DNA of 64,000 bases from Myxococcus eversor (GCF_010894455.1 NZ_JAAIXY010000028.1:1-64000), one strand, 5' to 3'; positions 18,103 through 26,967 are shown, numbered from the stretch's first letter. The notes: generated by a model from the sequence alone, not told the origin. Made by a program: numbers and translations.

Positions 18103-20055
18103 TCAGCCGATGACCAGCTCGCCGGGCAGCGGCTGCTTGCCGCCGTCCATGAACAGTCCGAAGTAGCTCTCCGCCAGCTTGTACTCGTTGTACGCCGGCG
18201 AGCAGGCCATGGTGCGCACCGCCCACAACGCGTCGGTCGGCTTGCCGTCGTAGTCGGTCAGAATCATGTTGATGCCCATGTGCCCGCCGTTCTCCGCCTG
18301 GATGCCGGAGCGGCGCTGCAGCTCCTTGACGTCGTCGGGGGTGAGGTTGAGCGTGATGGGCCGGTCGTGCTCGCGAGCGGCCTTCGCCTTCTCCGCGTCA
18401 CCCGTGTACGAGTACACCAGCAGCTCGCGCGCGTTGTCGTCCGTGGTGTCGAACTTCATCGCGAACTTCTCGGAGCCGGGGATGAGCTTGCCGTCGGTGC
18501 CGTACTTCTGCTCGATGGTGATGTCCGGGTGGTCGCCACCGTAGGTGATGTCGGACGTCATCGACTTCGTCCCATCCGGGTGGTGGGTGATGAGGTACTC
18601 GCCGGTGTTCGTGGTGCCGTCCGACTCGATGCTGAAGGGACCCACGTCGATGCCGACCTTGCCGCCCGTCGACTCGTAGTTGATCTTGTCGAAGCGCAGC
18701 GTGTTGGCCACGCCCGGGCCTTCCTTCTCCGGCATCCGGCCGTCCTTCGCGAAGGCCTCGTAGGCCTTCTTCCCGTCCGGGTTGGACAGGTCGAACTCGG
18801 CGGTGCGCAGCTTGTACTCCTTCAGCGTGTCCGAGCGACCCACGCTCACGGACACCGGGCCCACGCCCAGGCTCACCTTGCCGTTGTTCTCGATGAACTC
18901 CGTGGGGCCCGCCGTCATCGACAGCTTGTCGCCGTTGCGACTCACTTCGATGGACATGCCCTTGCCGGACTTCACGTCGCCGGAGATGCCCAGCTCGGCC
19001 GCGTGGTAGGACAGGCCCACGTCCAGGCCGTAGCCGGCGAACTGACTCTGCTCCATCTTCACGGAGGCGCCGTCCGGAATCGCCTCGGCGTTGAGCGGAT
19101 GCGGAGGCGCGATTTCGCCCGCCTTCAACTTCTCGTAGTCCGCCTCCTTCATCTTCACTTCGTACGTCATCGTCTTGCCGGCCTCGACGCTCCCCTCCAC
19201 GGAGGCGCCCACGCCGACCTTGGCCTTCTTGAACTCCACCGACCCGGTCGCGGACACCGACGTCTCGGCGGTGATGGAGACGGTGACGTACCCGTCCTCC
19301 TTCTTCACGTCCTTCTCGAGCGTGTCACTGAACTCGACTTCCACCGGCCCGGCCTGACCCGGAATCTTGATTTCGTGCGGCTCGGTGGTGGCGGCGTTGG
19401 GCGCGGCGCCGATGTCCGCCGGGGAGTCGGCGACCATCATCTTCTGCAGCTCGGGGGACACGTTCGCGTCCGCCAGGGCCTGGGCGCGCTCGGGCGAGCC
19501 GGCCTCGGTGGAGAAGATCTTCGCGGCGGACGTGCCGGAGAGGGTGCCCGCCTCGCTGTAGTGCGGCTGGTCCTTCAGGTACGCCGGCATGTCCTCGTAG
19601 CTCTTGCCGTTGCTCGGGTCCAACACGCGCTCGCCCTGGCGAACGACGACGTGGCCCGACTGGCCCTCGGCGCCCGGGCGCGAGTCCTTGAGGAACACCA
19701 GGTCCGAGCGGCTCTGCAGCTCCGGCGAGGACTTGCTGACGAAGTCCGCCGCCTTGTCCAGGCAGTTGACCTTGCTGTCCTTGCTGTTCTCATTGAACAG
19801 CGTCGACGAGGGGGCGCCCTGGCCGTCCAGCTTCAGCTTGTTCTTGGCGCCCGCGGGCTCGAAGGACGACTGGTTCTTCAGTCCCTCCGCCACCTTGCGA
19901 GCCGCCGCGGCGGCCTGCTTCGCCGCTGCCTCCGCCGCCTTGCGCGCTGCCTCCGCCGCCTGACGCGCCGCGGCCTCCGCTGCCCTGCGAGCCGCTTCCG
20001 CCGCCTGACGTGCCGCCGCTGCGGCTCCACCGTCGCCAATGCGCTCGGTACCCAT
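18103..20055 (-). CDS. Large protein with Ala-rich helix and possible Cys-His-Asp peptidase-like domain
   Basis: 650 residues, not recognised as a named family. Residues 10-58 are an almost pure Ala/Arg/Glu/Lys heptad helix (RQAAEAARRAAEAAARQAAE). Residues 90-150 show VNCLDKAADF, GHVVV and VLDPSNG, i.e. Cys98, His135 and Asp146 in the order and context of papain-like/transglutaminase-like centres. From about 220 to 600 the protein is beta-rich, with repeated sequences of the type VGPVSVSVGRSD and VGPFSIESDG. No signal peptide. Start at 20055 follows an AGGAGA-type site. It is a single-gene unit ending in a hairpin terminator. It could be a contact- or effector-type protein, but that is inference only. 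Confidence 0.75.
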   Translation of the reverse strand: MGTERIGDGGAAAAARQAAEAARRAAEAAARQAAEAARKAAEAAAKQAAAAARKVAEGLKNQSSFEPAGAKNKLKLDGQGAPSSTLFNENSKDSKVNCLDKAADFVSKSSPELQSRSDLVFLKDSRPGAEGQSGHVVVRQGERVLDPSNGKSYEDMPAYLKDQPHYSEAGTLSGTSAAKIFSTEAGSPERAQALADANVSPELQKMMVADSPADIGAAPNAATTEPHEIKIPGQAGPVEVEFSDTLEKDVKKEDGYVTVSITAETSVSATGSVEFKKAKVGVGASVEGSVEAGKTMTYEVKMKEADYEKLKAGEIAPPHPLNAEAIPDGASVKMEQSQFAGYGLDVGLSYHAAELGISGDVKSGKGMSIEVSRNGDKLSMTAGPTEFIENNGKVSLGVGPVSVSVGRSDTLKEYKLRTAEFDLSNPDGKKAYEAFAKDGRMPEKEGPGVANTLRFDKINYESTGGKVGIDVGPFSIESDGTTNTGEYLITHHPDGTKSMTSDITYGGDHPDITIEQKYGTDGKLIPGSEKFAMKFDTTDDNARELLVYSYTGDAEKAKAAREHDRPITLNLTPDDVKELQRRSGIQAENGGHMGINMILTDYDGKPTDALWAVRTMACSPAYNEYKLAESYFGLFMDGGKQPLPGELVIG

Positions 20056-20252
20056 GGTGTGTCTCCTCGAAGTCGTACGGATTTCCCAATTCTCGGGAGA
20101 TGGGGCTGGAGGTTGCGTCCCGGCTGGAAATTCGGAGGTTTTTCCCTGGGAGCCCTGTCACGGAGTGAGAAAGCGGAGCTGTGCCCGTACCTGGGGCGTG
20201 GGGAGTCACCGGCCGTGCGGCTGGCGTGCTCACGCCACGTCGAGGCGGTGGA

Positions 20253-20807
20253 TCAGCGCTTGGAGGGACTGGCGCGGAAGCGCTGGAGCTTGGTGCGGTT
20301 GCCGCAGACGGCCATGGAGCACCAGCGTCCGGAGCGGTTCTTGGAGGTGTCGAAGAAGGCTTCCTGGCAGGCGCCGGCCGCGCAGACTTTCAACCGGGGC
20401 CAGTGGCCGTCCTGTTGGGTGGAGACGATGGCGGCGAAGAGTCCGCCCAGGACCTTCCAGCCTCCGGTACCGGCGGGACGCAGCCGCACGCTGTCCGGGC
20501 TGAAGCCCAGGGTGAGGGGACTCAAAGCGGCCACGCGGTCCAGGGTGCGGAGTTCGGCGGGGGGCAGGGGCTCTCCGGTGTGGGAGAGCAGCACGGCGCG
20601 CAGGGCCTCGCGGGCCTCGATGGCGGCCTTGAAGGCTTCGGGGGAGAAGGTCTCTCCGGGGGACAGGAGGCCGCGCGCGCGGGACCAGGTGGCGAGTGCG
20701 TCCGAGGTGGGCACCGCGTCGACGAGCTTCTCCACGTCCAGCGTGTTGACGAAGTCGAGCAGCAGCACGACATCCGTCGGAAGCCCGGGGCTCTGCGCAT
20801 CGGCCAT
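20253..20807 (-). CDS. CGNR zinc-finger (ABATE-domain) protein
   Basis: 184 residues. The N-terminal ABATE-like domain begins VVLLLDFVNTLDV; the C-terminus is the zinc finger CAAGACQEAFFD, then WCSMAVCGNR with the name-giving motif. Members of this family are regarded as stress-response or ligand-sensing transcription regulators. The gene follows the arginase-family gene by 9 bases on the same strand and must be cotranscribed with it. It is a natural candidate for binding the AACCACT inverted repeats in their shared promoter. Confidence 0.88.
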   Translation of the reverse strand: MADAQSPGLPTDVVLLLDFVNTLDVEKLVDAVPTSDALATWSRARGLLSPGETFSPEAFKAAIEAREALRAVLLSHTGEPLPPAELRTLDRVAALSPLTLGFSPDSVRLRPAGTGGWKVLGGLFAAIVSTQQDGHWPRLKVCAAGACQEAFFDTSKNRSGRWCSMAVCGNRTKLQRFRASPSKR

Positions 20808-20816
20808 GGCTGGGGC

Positions 20817-21746
20817 CTATCGCGTCCTGGGCGTGGGCACCAGGGCCCCCAGCCCCGTGGCCAGGCTGTCCACCAGCGCGCGGGCCGCGTGCCGCTCCGG
20901 GTCCAGGCTCGGGTCATAGATGGTGACGTCCATTCCCACCGCGAGTCCGGACGCGACGAGGTGGGCCACCAGCTCGCCCAGCTCCTCCACGCTCAGGCCG
21001 TCGGGCTGGCGGGAGTCGACGGCGGGCATGACGTCGTCGTCCATGACGTCGGCGTCCAGGTGCATCCAGAAGCCGCTGACGCCGGAGGCGCGAAGCCGCG
21101 CGACGGCCTGCTCCACGCTGGCGGCGATGCCCTGCTGGCGCAAGGTGCCCAGGTCCAGCCAGCCCATGGCGGTGTCTCGCACGTGCTCGGCGGAGACCTG
21201 CGCGCCCCAGTGCTCCAAATCCCTGACGCCGAGCACGGCCACATCCGCGTCCCGCACCAGGGGCCCTCGTCCTTCCAGGTTGGACAGCACGGCGGGGCCG
21301 CGCCCGGAGGAGAACCAGAGGTCCATGCCGGCCACGCCGCCCAGCTCGGAGGCCTCGGGGGGCCAGAAGTCGGTGTGCCCGTCCATGAAGGCGAGGCCGT
21401 GGTGGGCGCCGGTGCGCTTCAGGCCGAGGAGGCAGCCGAGAAGGATGCTGCAATCACCTCCGAGCACCAGCGGGAAGCGCTTGTCCCGCACGACCTCTTC
21501 CACCACGTCGGCGAGCCGTGAGCTGAACTCCGCGATTCCGCGCGGGTTGATGACCCGGGTCTCCTGGTCGCGCTGGGGGACGTAGGGACCGGGCTTCACG
21601 GTGTGCTCGACCTGGGCCTTGAGTCGGCGTCCCAGGCCGGCTTCCAGCAGGGCCTCCGGCAACAGGTCCACCCGGGGGGTCCGGCTGTCAGGGCGACTCA
21701 GTCCCAGACCGGAGGGCGCGGCGATGAGGGCGATGGGCGGGGGCAT
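20817..21746 (-). CDS. Arginase/agmatinase-family ureohydrolase with GGDCS motif
   Basis: 309 residues. Arginase-family enzymes hydrolyse guanidino groups with two Mn ions. Metal-ligand motifs are present in order: GGDCS (96-100), DGHTD (122-126) and a late DADVMDD. The first motif is normally GGDHS and the His is a Mn ligand; here it is Cys99. So substrate or metal use may differ from true arginase. Start at ATG 21746 is set by GAGGAG, six bases upstream; the frame stays open about 80 codons further but that part lies in the promoter. First gene of the unit with the CGNR protein. Confidence 0.87.
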   Translation of the reverse strand: MPPPIALIAAPSGLGLSRPDSRTPRVDLLPEALLEAGLGRRLKAQVEHTVKPGPYVPQRDQETRVINPRGIAEFSSRLADVVEEVVRDKRFPLVLGGDCSILLGCLLGLKRTGAHHGLAFMDGHTDFWPPEASELGGVAGMDLWFSSGRGPAVLSNLEGRGPLVRDADVAVLGVRDLEHWGAQVSAEHVRDTAMGWLDLGTLRQQGIAASVEQAVARLRASGVSGFWMHLDADVMDDDVMPAVDSRQPDGLSVEELGELVAHLVASGLAVGMDVTIYDPSLDPERHAARALVDSLATGLGALVPTPRTR

Positions 21747-21767
21747 GGACACTCCTCGGGTCAATGG

Positions 21768-21853
21768 GTAACCACTGTATGTGTATTGGTGGTTTTTCGA
21801 GGGTAGGCCCTGTGTCGGGCGGTTGCAACCACTAAAGATGAATGAGTGGTTAC
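21768..21853. promoter_or_regulatory. Paired AACCAC(T) inverted repeats, probable operators
   Basis: Two inverted repeats share one half-site. Distal: AACCACT (21827-21833), 11 bases, AGTGGTT (21845-21851), perfect over 7 bp. Proximal: AACCAC (21770-21775), 13 bases, GTGGTT (21789-21794). The outermost arms also match each other over nine bases (GTAACCACT 21768-21776 and AGTGGTTAC 21845-21853). The proximal copy lies just upstream of the arginase-family ribosome site. The arrangement suggests a dimeric regulator binding twice, perhaps with looping. It also lies about 200 bases upstream of the divergent lipoprotein gene. Confidence 0.6.
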
Positions 21854-22058
21854 TTGGGGTTGATGGACGGGATGGAGGCCGTGGCCCGCCCGAGGCGCGA
21901 ATGTGCGTGTGGATGGAGCCCTTCGCGCTGGTCTGGAAGGGTACTTCTCTGGGAATCATGGGCTTCCGTGGAGCGGCCCCGGCCATCGACAGCTGAACGC
22001 GTCACATCCATGACGCGAAGGGTCGCATCGCCGTGTGGAACCCGTAACATTCCCCGCC

Positions 22059-23141
22059 ATGCACTTGCGACGCTCGCTCCTCTTCTTGTTGGTTGTCTCC
22101 CTCGCAACCGTTCCCGCACTCTCTGGCTGTGGCTCCGATGACGACACTCCGACGCCGGACGAGGGCCTTGATGCTGGCACGGGGTCTGACGCTGGCACGA
22201 AGCCCGACGCGGGCACCGGGTCCGATGCGGGCACCGAGTCTGATGCAGGCACCGCGTTCGACGCCGGTACCGAGTTCGACGCCGGTACCGAGTTCGACGC
22301 CGGCACCGAGTTCGACGCGGGCACCGGGTTCGATGCAGGCACCGGGTTCGATGCAGGCACTGAGTTCGATGCAGGCACTGAGTTCGATGCGGGTACCGCG
22401 TTCGATGCGGGTACCGCGTTCGATGCAGGCGCTGAGTTCGACGCCGGTACCGTGTTCGACGCGGGTACCGTGTTCGATGCAGGCGCCGAGGTCGATGCAG
22501 GCACTGAGTTCGACGCAGGCACTGAGTTCGATGCAGGCACCGAGGTCGACGCGGGGACGGTGTCCGATGCAGGCACTGAGTCTGACGCTGGAAGCGAGCA
22601 GGATGCTGGTACCGCGCAGGATGCGGGGACGCCGCCTGATCCCTTCACCGTCTGCGAGGGCACCTGCCGGCAGACCGAGGCGACGGTGCAGATGAACGGC
22701 AACGAGCGTGTCCTGACCAGTGCCTACTTCGGCTATGAGGAGCCCTCGGACCCGAGCGACCCATGGACGCTGTGGATCGAGCTCAACAATGGCACCCCGG
22801 GCATTTGCCCCTCCCCGGACTCAGAGGTTCCGCCCCAGCTCATCAATGTCTACTCGGTGACGGTGCCGGTGGATGTGACGCCGCAGACCGGCACTTCCGC
22901 GGGTGAACCGAGGGCAACCCTGGTCGACTTCGAGGGCGAGCTCAGCACCGCCTTCTTCGTCCACAGTACGCAGCTCACCTTCACGCCCGTGGCGGCCTCG
23001 CTCTGCCCCACCTGCGCCAAGGAAGGCACCCCTCCCGCGTCACACTTCGTGGCCTTCGATGTGAACGCCTCCTACGAGGAGGGCACTTTCGTCGGGCACG
23101 GGTTCGCCACCTACTGCCCCTCGCTCGACGTCTATCAGTAG
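22059..23141 (+). CDS. Lipoprotein with 26 tandem DAG-x-x-x repeats
   Basis: 360 residues. Signal peptide with lipobox ALSGC, then a linker of 26 perfect-register hexapeptides DAG(T/A/S)xx (coded 22170-22637), commonly DAGTEF. A 165-residue C-terminal domain with paired Cys follows (CEGTCR, CPSPD, CPTC, YCPS). The repeat linker should be an extended, acidic stalk holding the domain off the outer membrane. The domain contains YEEPSDPSDPWTLWIEL and similar beta-rich sequence; I do not recognise it. Start at 22059 is chosen as the first Met before the signal peptide. Confidence 0.8.
   Translation: MHLRRSLLFLLVVSLATVPALSGCGSDDDTPTPDEGLDAGTGSDAGTKPDAGTGSDAGTESDAGTAFDAGTEFDAGTEFDAGTEFDAGTGFDAGTGFDAGTEFDAGTEFDAGTAFDAGTAFDAGAEFDAGTVFDAGTVFDAGAEVDAGTEFDAGTEFDAGTEVDAGTVSDAGTESDAGSEQDAGTAQDAGTPPDPFTVCEGTCRQTEATVQMNGNERVLTSAYFGYEEPSDPSDPWTLWIELNNGTPGICPSPDSEVPPQLINVYSVTVPVDVTPQTGTSAGEPRATLVDFEGELSTAFFVHSTQLTFTPVAASLCPTCAKEGTPPASHFVAFDVNASYEEGTFVGHGFATYCPSLDVYQ
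22170..22637 (+). repeat. 18-bp coding minisatellite, 26 copies
   Basis: Exactly 468 bases, 26 units of 18 bp, each encoding DAG plus three residues. Several units are nearly identical in sequence (GACGCCGGTACCGAGTTC and close variants), so copy number may change by slippage or recombination without breaking the frame. Confidence 0.95.
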
Positions 23142-23167
23142 CGCATTGGTCATCGGCCGCGAGGCCG

Positions 23168-23198
23168 CGGGTCCTGGGTCGATGAGGCCCAGGACCCG
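23168..23198. terminator. Bidirectional hairpin in convergent gap
   Basis: An 11-bp perfect stem, CGGGTCCTGGG with CCCAGGACCCG, and nine-base loop, halfway between two converging lipoprotein genes. No T tract on either side, so it is a candidate 3'-end hairpin rather than a classical intrinsic terminator. Confidence 0.45.
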
Positions 23199-23214
23199 TG
23201 AGACACAAGAGGGC

Positions 23215-23820
23215 TCAGCGGCCGCCGGCCTTCACGCGCTGGAGGAGGGCGGCGGTCCCCGTCTGCGTGGAGTCAGCCTGGGCCCGTGGGCCCGAAACCG
23301 CGGGGTCTTCCACGGGCGGACCGGAGAGCTCCGAGTAGACATCGATGACCACCGGCCCGCGGCCGCATTCGCCCGTGAGGACCGCATGGAGCGCGAGGCT
23401 GAGGACGTCATTGGTATCGAGGGAACCCCATCCAAGGGTGTAGTTCATCGTGATGGAGCAGCCCGGCTCCGGGCTCGCCGTGCAGGAGCCCGGCAGGACG
23501 AGGAAGGAGCGCGGGCCCACCATCACCGCCGGGGGACCGCACAGGTCGAAGGAGAGGGGGGCGACCTTCAGTCGGGGCGAGGGACCTTCGGGGAGGATGG
23601 CGAAGATGTCTTCCGTTTCCATCGCGTCCGTCTGACCATTCTCGGTGAAGTACATCAGCCCCGTGACGAAGTATTCGCCTGTCACCCAGTCCCGAGGGTC
23701 CATCTTCTGGGCACTCAGGGCACTCGTCTCCGAGACCTCGACGTTCGTGGCGTCTTCCGCGCCACCGCACGCGCCGAGCAGAATCGAGCCAATCACAATC
23801 CATCCATATGAACGCATCAT
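23215..23820 (-). CDS. Small secreted lipoprotein, function unknown
   Basis: 201 residues. Signal peptide with lipobox ILLGAC, a short Glu/Ser/Thr linker, and a compact domain with four Cys that could form two disulfides (FDLCGPP, GSCTASPEPGC, GECGRG). Start at the first of two adjacent ATGs (23820), preceded by CAGGAGG. The last 20 residues are polar and probably disordered. No family recognised. It converges with the DAG-repeat lipoprotein gene. Confidence 0.72.
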   Translation of the reverse strand: MMRSYGWIVIGSILLGACGGAEDATNVEVSETSALSAQKMDPRDWVTGEYFVTGLMYFTENGQTDAMETEDIFAILPEGPSPRLKVAPLSFDLCGPPAVMVGPRSFLVLPGSCTASPEPGCSITMNYTLGWGSLDTNDVLSLALHAVLTGECGRGPVVIDVYSELSGPPVEDPAVSGPRAQADSTQTGTAALLQRVKAGGR

Positions 23821-24221
23821 CGTTGTTTCCTCCTGGTGATTCAGAGCGCGGGTCGCGCCCATGAGCCGGGCCGCCGCGAGGACGCGGAGACCTTTCTTGA
23901 AGCCCTGACGCAGCGGAAATCGCAGAACCTTTGTTTCCGTGTGGCGAGGAGCTGGCAGGCTCCCCTGGGGTGGATGCAGGGTTGTCCCCCTGCCACGGAG
24001 CCAAAGGTAAGCGAGTCCTTCCTGCCTGTCCGAGACCCGGGGACGAAGCGAAGAGAGCCAGGGATGAATTGAATTTCACCAGGGACGAAGTGGGACGCAC
24101 TCCCGCTTCAGCGTCCGAAGACGCGCAATCCCTCTCGCGGACCCCGTCAGAGCGGGCAGTGACCGGTGCGCCGCGACAGCAGGGCCTGAAGCCGACGGCG
24201 CCCCTGGGGAATCGTCCACCG
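23821..24221. other. Intergenic, no feature seen
   Basis: About 400 bases between the small lipoprotein gene and the hydrolase gene upstream of it, both on the minus strand. It must contain the lipoprotein promoter. I found no coding signal, repeat or strong hairpin. Confidence 0.3.
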
Positions 24222-25337
24222 CTACTTCTCGCGCTGGCGCAGCCAGGTGGAGATGGCCTGTCTGCATTTTTCGTGATGGTCGAGAAAGGCGAAATGACCG
24301 CCAGGGACCTCCGCGTAGGTTGCCATGTCACCCAGCCGCCGGACGTAGGCCTGTATGGACGCGGTGGGCATCATCGTGTCGGTCCGCCCCTGAACCACCA
24401 GCGTGGGCACCTGAGGGATGGGGGCGTCGGTCCACGCACCCGACACGAGGATGAGCCCGCGCAGCTCGAGCCCTGGATGGGGGACGCGGTGGACGAGCAC
24501 GCTGGCTCCCGCACCCCCGTTGGAGAGTCCGGCCAGGTAGACGCGGCGGATGCCCTTGCTTGCCAGCCACGCATAGGTGGCCTTCAGCGTGTCCTCACCC
24601 TGGCGCTCCCACCATTTCCCAGCGGGTCCCACGGAAGGACAGACGGTGAGCGCGGCGATGCCTTGCACCGCCTGCGCCATCTCCCAGCAGTACACGGCGA
24701 AGTTGCCGGCATATCCATGGAGGAAGACCACGGCCGTGCGCGGCGCGGCCTCGCCCTCCGGTGAGACGACGAGCGCGTCGAAGGAGTCCGCGGACTGGAG
24801 CCCCAGGTAGGTGGCGATGGCGGGCGTGGCGACCAGCCCTTCGGCGGAGTCCATCCGGTCGAAGGCGCCCTCCAGCGAGAGGAGGAAGTCGCGCGCGTCC
24901 GAGCGCGGCAGTCTCCGGGTGAGCAGCAGCGCATGTGCCGCGAGCAGCGTCCCATCCTGTTCGTCGACGACTCGATTCACCCAACGATGGCCGCCGCCCG
25001 GCAGATGAAGCGTGTCCAGGTGTGTGCCCCGCGCGAACACGAGCCTCGTCGAGACGACGAGGAGCAACAGCGCGAGGCCCGCCCAGCACAGCCACCGGCG
25101 ACCCCGGACCAGGAGCCCCAGGCAGAGCCCCCCAAGGCCCGCCACGTAGCCCCAGCCGGAAACCGAGGGCCCGACCCACGCCGCGAGCCCTCCCAGGCAC
25201 AGCGCCACGGGCGCCATGAGGAGCCCCAGGCAGAACGCCAGACGGCTGCCCCACCTCGGAGGCCTCGCCGTTTGAGCCAGGGCGTGAGGGGAAGGTCGTG
25301 ACTCGGAGGCCAGGGCGGAGGGCGCCATGCCCTCCAT
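24222..25337 (-). CDS. Membrane-anchored alpha/beta hydrolase
   Basis: 371 residues. Three hydrophobic helices in the first ~100 residues (LAFCLGLLMAPVALCLGGLA and two more) anchor it in the membrane. The rest is an alpha/beta hydrolase: oxyanion-side VVFLHGYAGN, nucleophile elbow GLSNGGAG (Ser), acid in QGRTDTMMP (Asp) and catalytic His in PGGHFAFLDHH. The triad order and spacing are normal, so it should be an active esterase, lipase or peptidase. Substrate unknown. Two ATGs (25337 and 25328) are possible starts. Confidence 0.85.
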   Translation of the reverse strand: MEGMAPSALASESRPSPHALAQTARPPRWGSRLAFCLGLLMAPVALCLGGLAAWVGPSVSGWGYVAGLGGLCLGLLVRGRRWLCWAGLALLLLVVSTRLVFARGTHLDTLHLPGGGHRWVNRVVDEQDGTLLAAHALLLTRRLPRSDARDFLLSLEGAFDRMDSAEGLVATPAIATYLGLQSADSFDALVVSPEGEAAPRTAVVFLHGYAGNFAVYCWEMAQAVQGIAALTVCPSVGPAGKWWERQGEDTLKATYAWLASKGIRRVYLAGLSNGGAGASVLVHRVPHPGLELRGLILVSGAWTDAPIPQVPTLVVQGRTDTMMPTASIQAYVRRLGDMATYAEVPGGHFAFLDHHEKCRQAISTWLRQREK

Positions 25338-25542
25338 CCTCTCGGTGCCCGCTGGCGAAGTGGCGCCGTCGAGCCCGAGCGGTCCAACGTGGGCTGGAAG
25401 GGCTCCGGAAGGCGGGTGGACGGTCGCGGCCCGGCGTGAGCGGTCCCCCTTGTCTCGCGCCGAGCTCCACGGCTCATGGAAGCAATTCCAACGAAGGCGA
25501 CAGCCAGCTTCGTCCTCCTGACTGTCGCCCCTCCAAGGGGTG

Positions 25543-26466
25543 CTACTGCGCCAACGCGGGGCGGAAGGAGGCCAGGGTGCACCGCATGCGCTGCACCTGC
25601 TCCGCGCTGAAGCCCGTCATGCAGGCATCGTCCGTCAGCTCCATGTAGTTCTGGATGGGGACGGGTACGCCACCGCAGCTCGTGCTCGCCGTGCAGCCCT
25701 TGTGCGAGGTGGCGTTGGGCTGCGTGTCACAGATGCGGTCGCCCGTGGTGTAGCAGGCCGGCGCGGTGGCGGTGCCACAGCCCGAGTAGTACGTGTGGAA
25801 CAGGCCCAGGTAGTGGCCCACCTCGTGGGTGACGGTCCTCCCATTGTGGTACGGCGGAAACGGGCCGACACGTCCGAATGCCAGCCAGTTGATGACCACC
25901 CTGTCCTGAGGCTGTCCCACCGCGCCCGCCGGGTCCGCGGGGAGGAAGGGCACATACCCACGCGAGCCACCCGCGCTGTTGGTGTAGAGGTTCAGGTAGC
26001 GCGTCGAGTCCCAGGCGATGGTGAGCCAATAGCTGCCCTGGTCCTGGTACCAGGTCGTGTTGCAATAGCGCCGGATGCCCGTCGTCGGATTGCCCGCCGG
26101 GTCCACGGTGGCGAGGAAGAACTCAATCTTGCTGTCCACCCCAGCCCCGCCAGGGCTGCCCGCCACGGCGCGAAAGTCTTCGTTGAGGACCGTGAGCTGA
26201 CTGTGGACCAGGGCATCCGTGACGTTGCCATTCGCGCACGCCGCATCCGAGATGACATGCACCACCACGGGGATGCGCCGCAACGCCGTGGGCTGCCACA
26301 GCGGACCCGGAACCGTCTGGTCCATGGAGCAATCCGAAGGGGCGAAGCTGGCCCCCCGGAAAGAGGGAGCGGGCTCGGGGGCGGTACAGCGGTCGGAGTG
26401 GAGGGAGAAGGCATCTCCAGACAGGAGCGCCAGGACGGAGACAATGAGGGAGTGGGCTGGGAGCAT
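25543..26466 (-). CDS. Secreted M43 (pappalysin-like) zinc metalloprotease
   Basis: 307 residues. Signal peptide at the N-terminus; the catalytic domain has the extended zinc motif HEVGHYLGLFH (214-224) and the downstream Met-turn NYMELTDDACM, as in cytophagalysin/ulilysin-type M43 peptidases. Conserved Cys pairs lie around the active site (YSGCG, CYTTGDRICDTQP, GCTAS). The region RIPVVVHVI is the usual first strand of the domain. It should be an extracellular protease useful for predation. The gene seems monocistronic. Confidence 0.9.
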   Translation of the reverse strand: MLPAHSLIVSVLALLSGDAFSLHSDRCTAPEPAPSFRGASFAPSDCSMDQTVPGPLWQPTALRRIPVVVHVISDAACANGNVTDALVHSQLTVLNEDFRAVAGSPGGAGVDSKIEFFLATVDPAGNPTTGIRRYCNTTWYQDQGSYWLTIAWDSTRYLNLYTNSAGGSRGYVPFLPADPAGAVGQPQDRVVINWLAFGRVGPFPPYHNGRTVTHEVGHYLGLFHTYYSGCGTATAPACYTTGDRICDTQPNATSHKGCTASTSCGGVPVPIQNYMELTDDACMTGFSAEQVQRMRCTLASFRPALAQ

Positions 26467-26616
26467 GGGAGCCTCACGCTATCGAGTCGCCCCGACACCC
26501 TCCAACCCATCTGCCTCGCGGCGACAAGCCCGCTGGAAGATTCCTCTGTCCCATGTTGCTGGCGTTGCGCGCCACCGCTCCGAGGACGAAGTGCCTCGGA
26601 GCGGCGGCGTCAGGCT

Positions 26617-26967
26617 TCAGGGAAGCTCGAGCTGGCAGGACGCACTGCGGCCGTCCTGGCCGCGCAGGTTGCCATCGTCGCACTGCTCACCGGCGGCGAG
26701 GTGGACGACTCCGTCCCCGCAGCGAGGACCGGTAGGAGGAGCCCGTGGTGTGGCGCTCCGCCCGGAACACGGCGAGCTGATATGCGAGTCCAAGACTCGC
26801 ATCGGGCCCATGTCCCCGTCGACTCGCCGGGGCGTGCAGGTGTCGGACTCCCTCACCATCTCGAGTCGATAGATGCCGTCCCCTCCCTCCTCGTTCTCGC
26901 CTCCGCCTCCGCACGCGGTGAGAGACAGGGCTGCCAGCATCACTACGACAGTCGCGCGACAGCTCAT
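26617..26967 (-). CDS. Short lipoprotein with a Myxococcus Cys-rich (DUF4215-like) tail
   Basis: 116 residues. Signal peptide with lipobox SLTAC, then GDGIYRLEMVRESDTCTP, nearly the same as the protein coded at 35474-36043. After about 40 residues similarity stops and one Cys-rich repeat follows: CGDGVV, EQCDDGN, then DGRSASCQLE. The third Cys position, usually DGCS, is Arg here, so the module lacks one partner. It looks like a paralogue whose C-terminus was replaced or decayed. About 75 bases upstream of the start are also conserved between the two copies. Confidence 0.65.
   Translation of the reverse strand: MSCRATVVVMLAALSLTACGGGGENEEGGDGIYRLEMVRESDTCTPRRVDGDMGPMRVLDSHISSPCSGRSATPRAPPTGPRCGDGVVHLAAGEQCDDGNLRGQDGRSASCQLELP

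Noticed and set aside
18031-20919. 962-codon open frame on the + strand
   Set aside because: Mirror frame of the 650-residue protein and CGNR gene; low-complexity composition and no recognisable motif.
22170-22637. Repeat array considered as CRISPR
   Set aside because: Units are contiguous 18-mers without spacers and are fully in frame in a lipoprotein gene.
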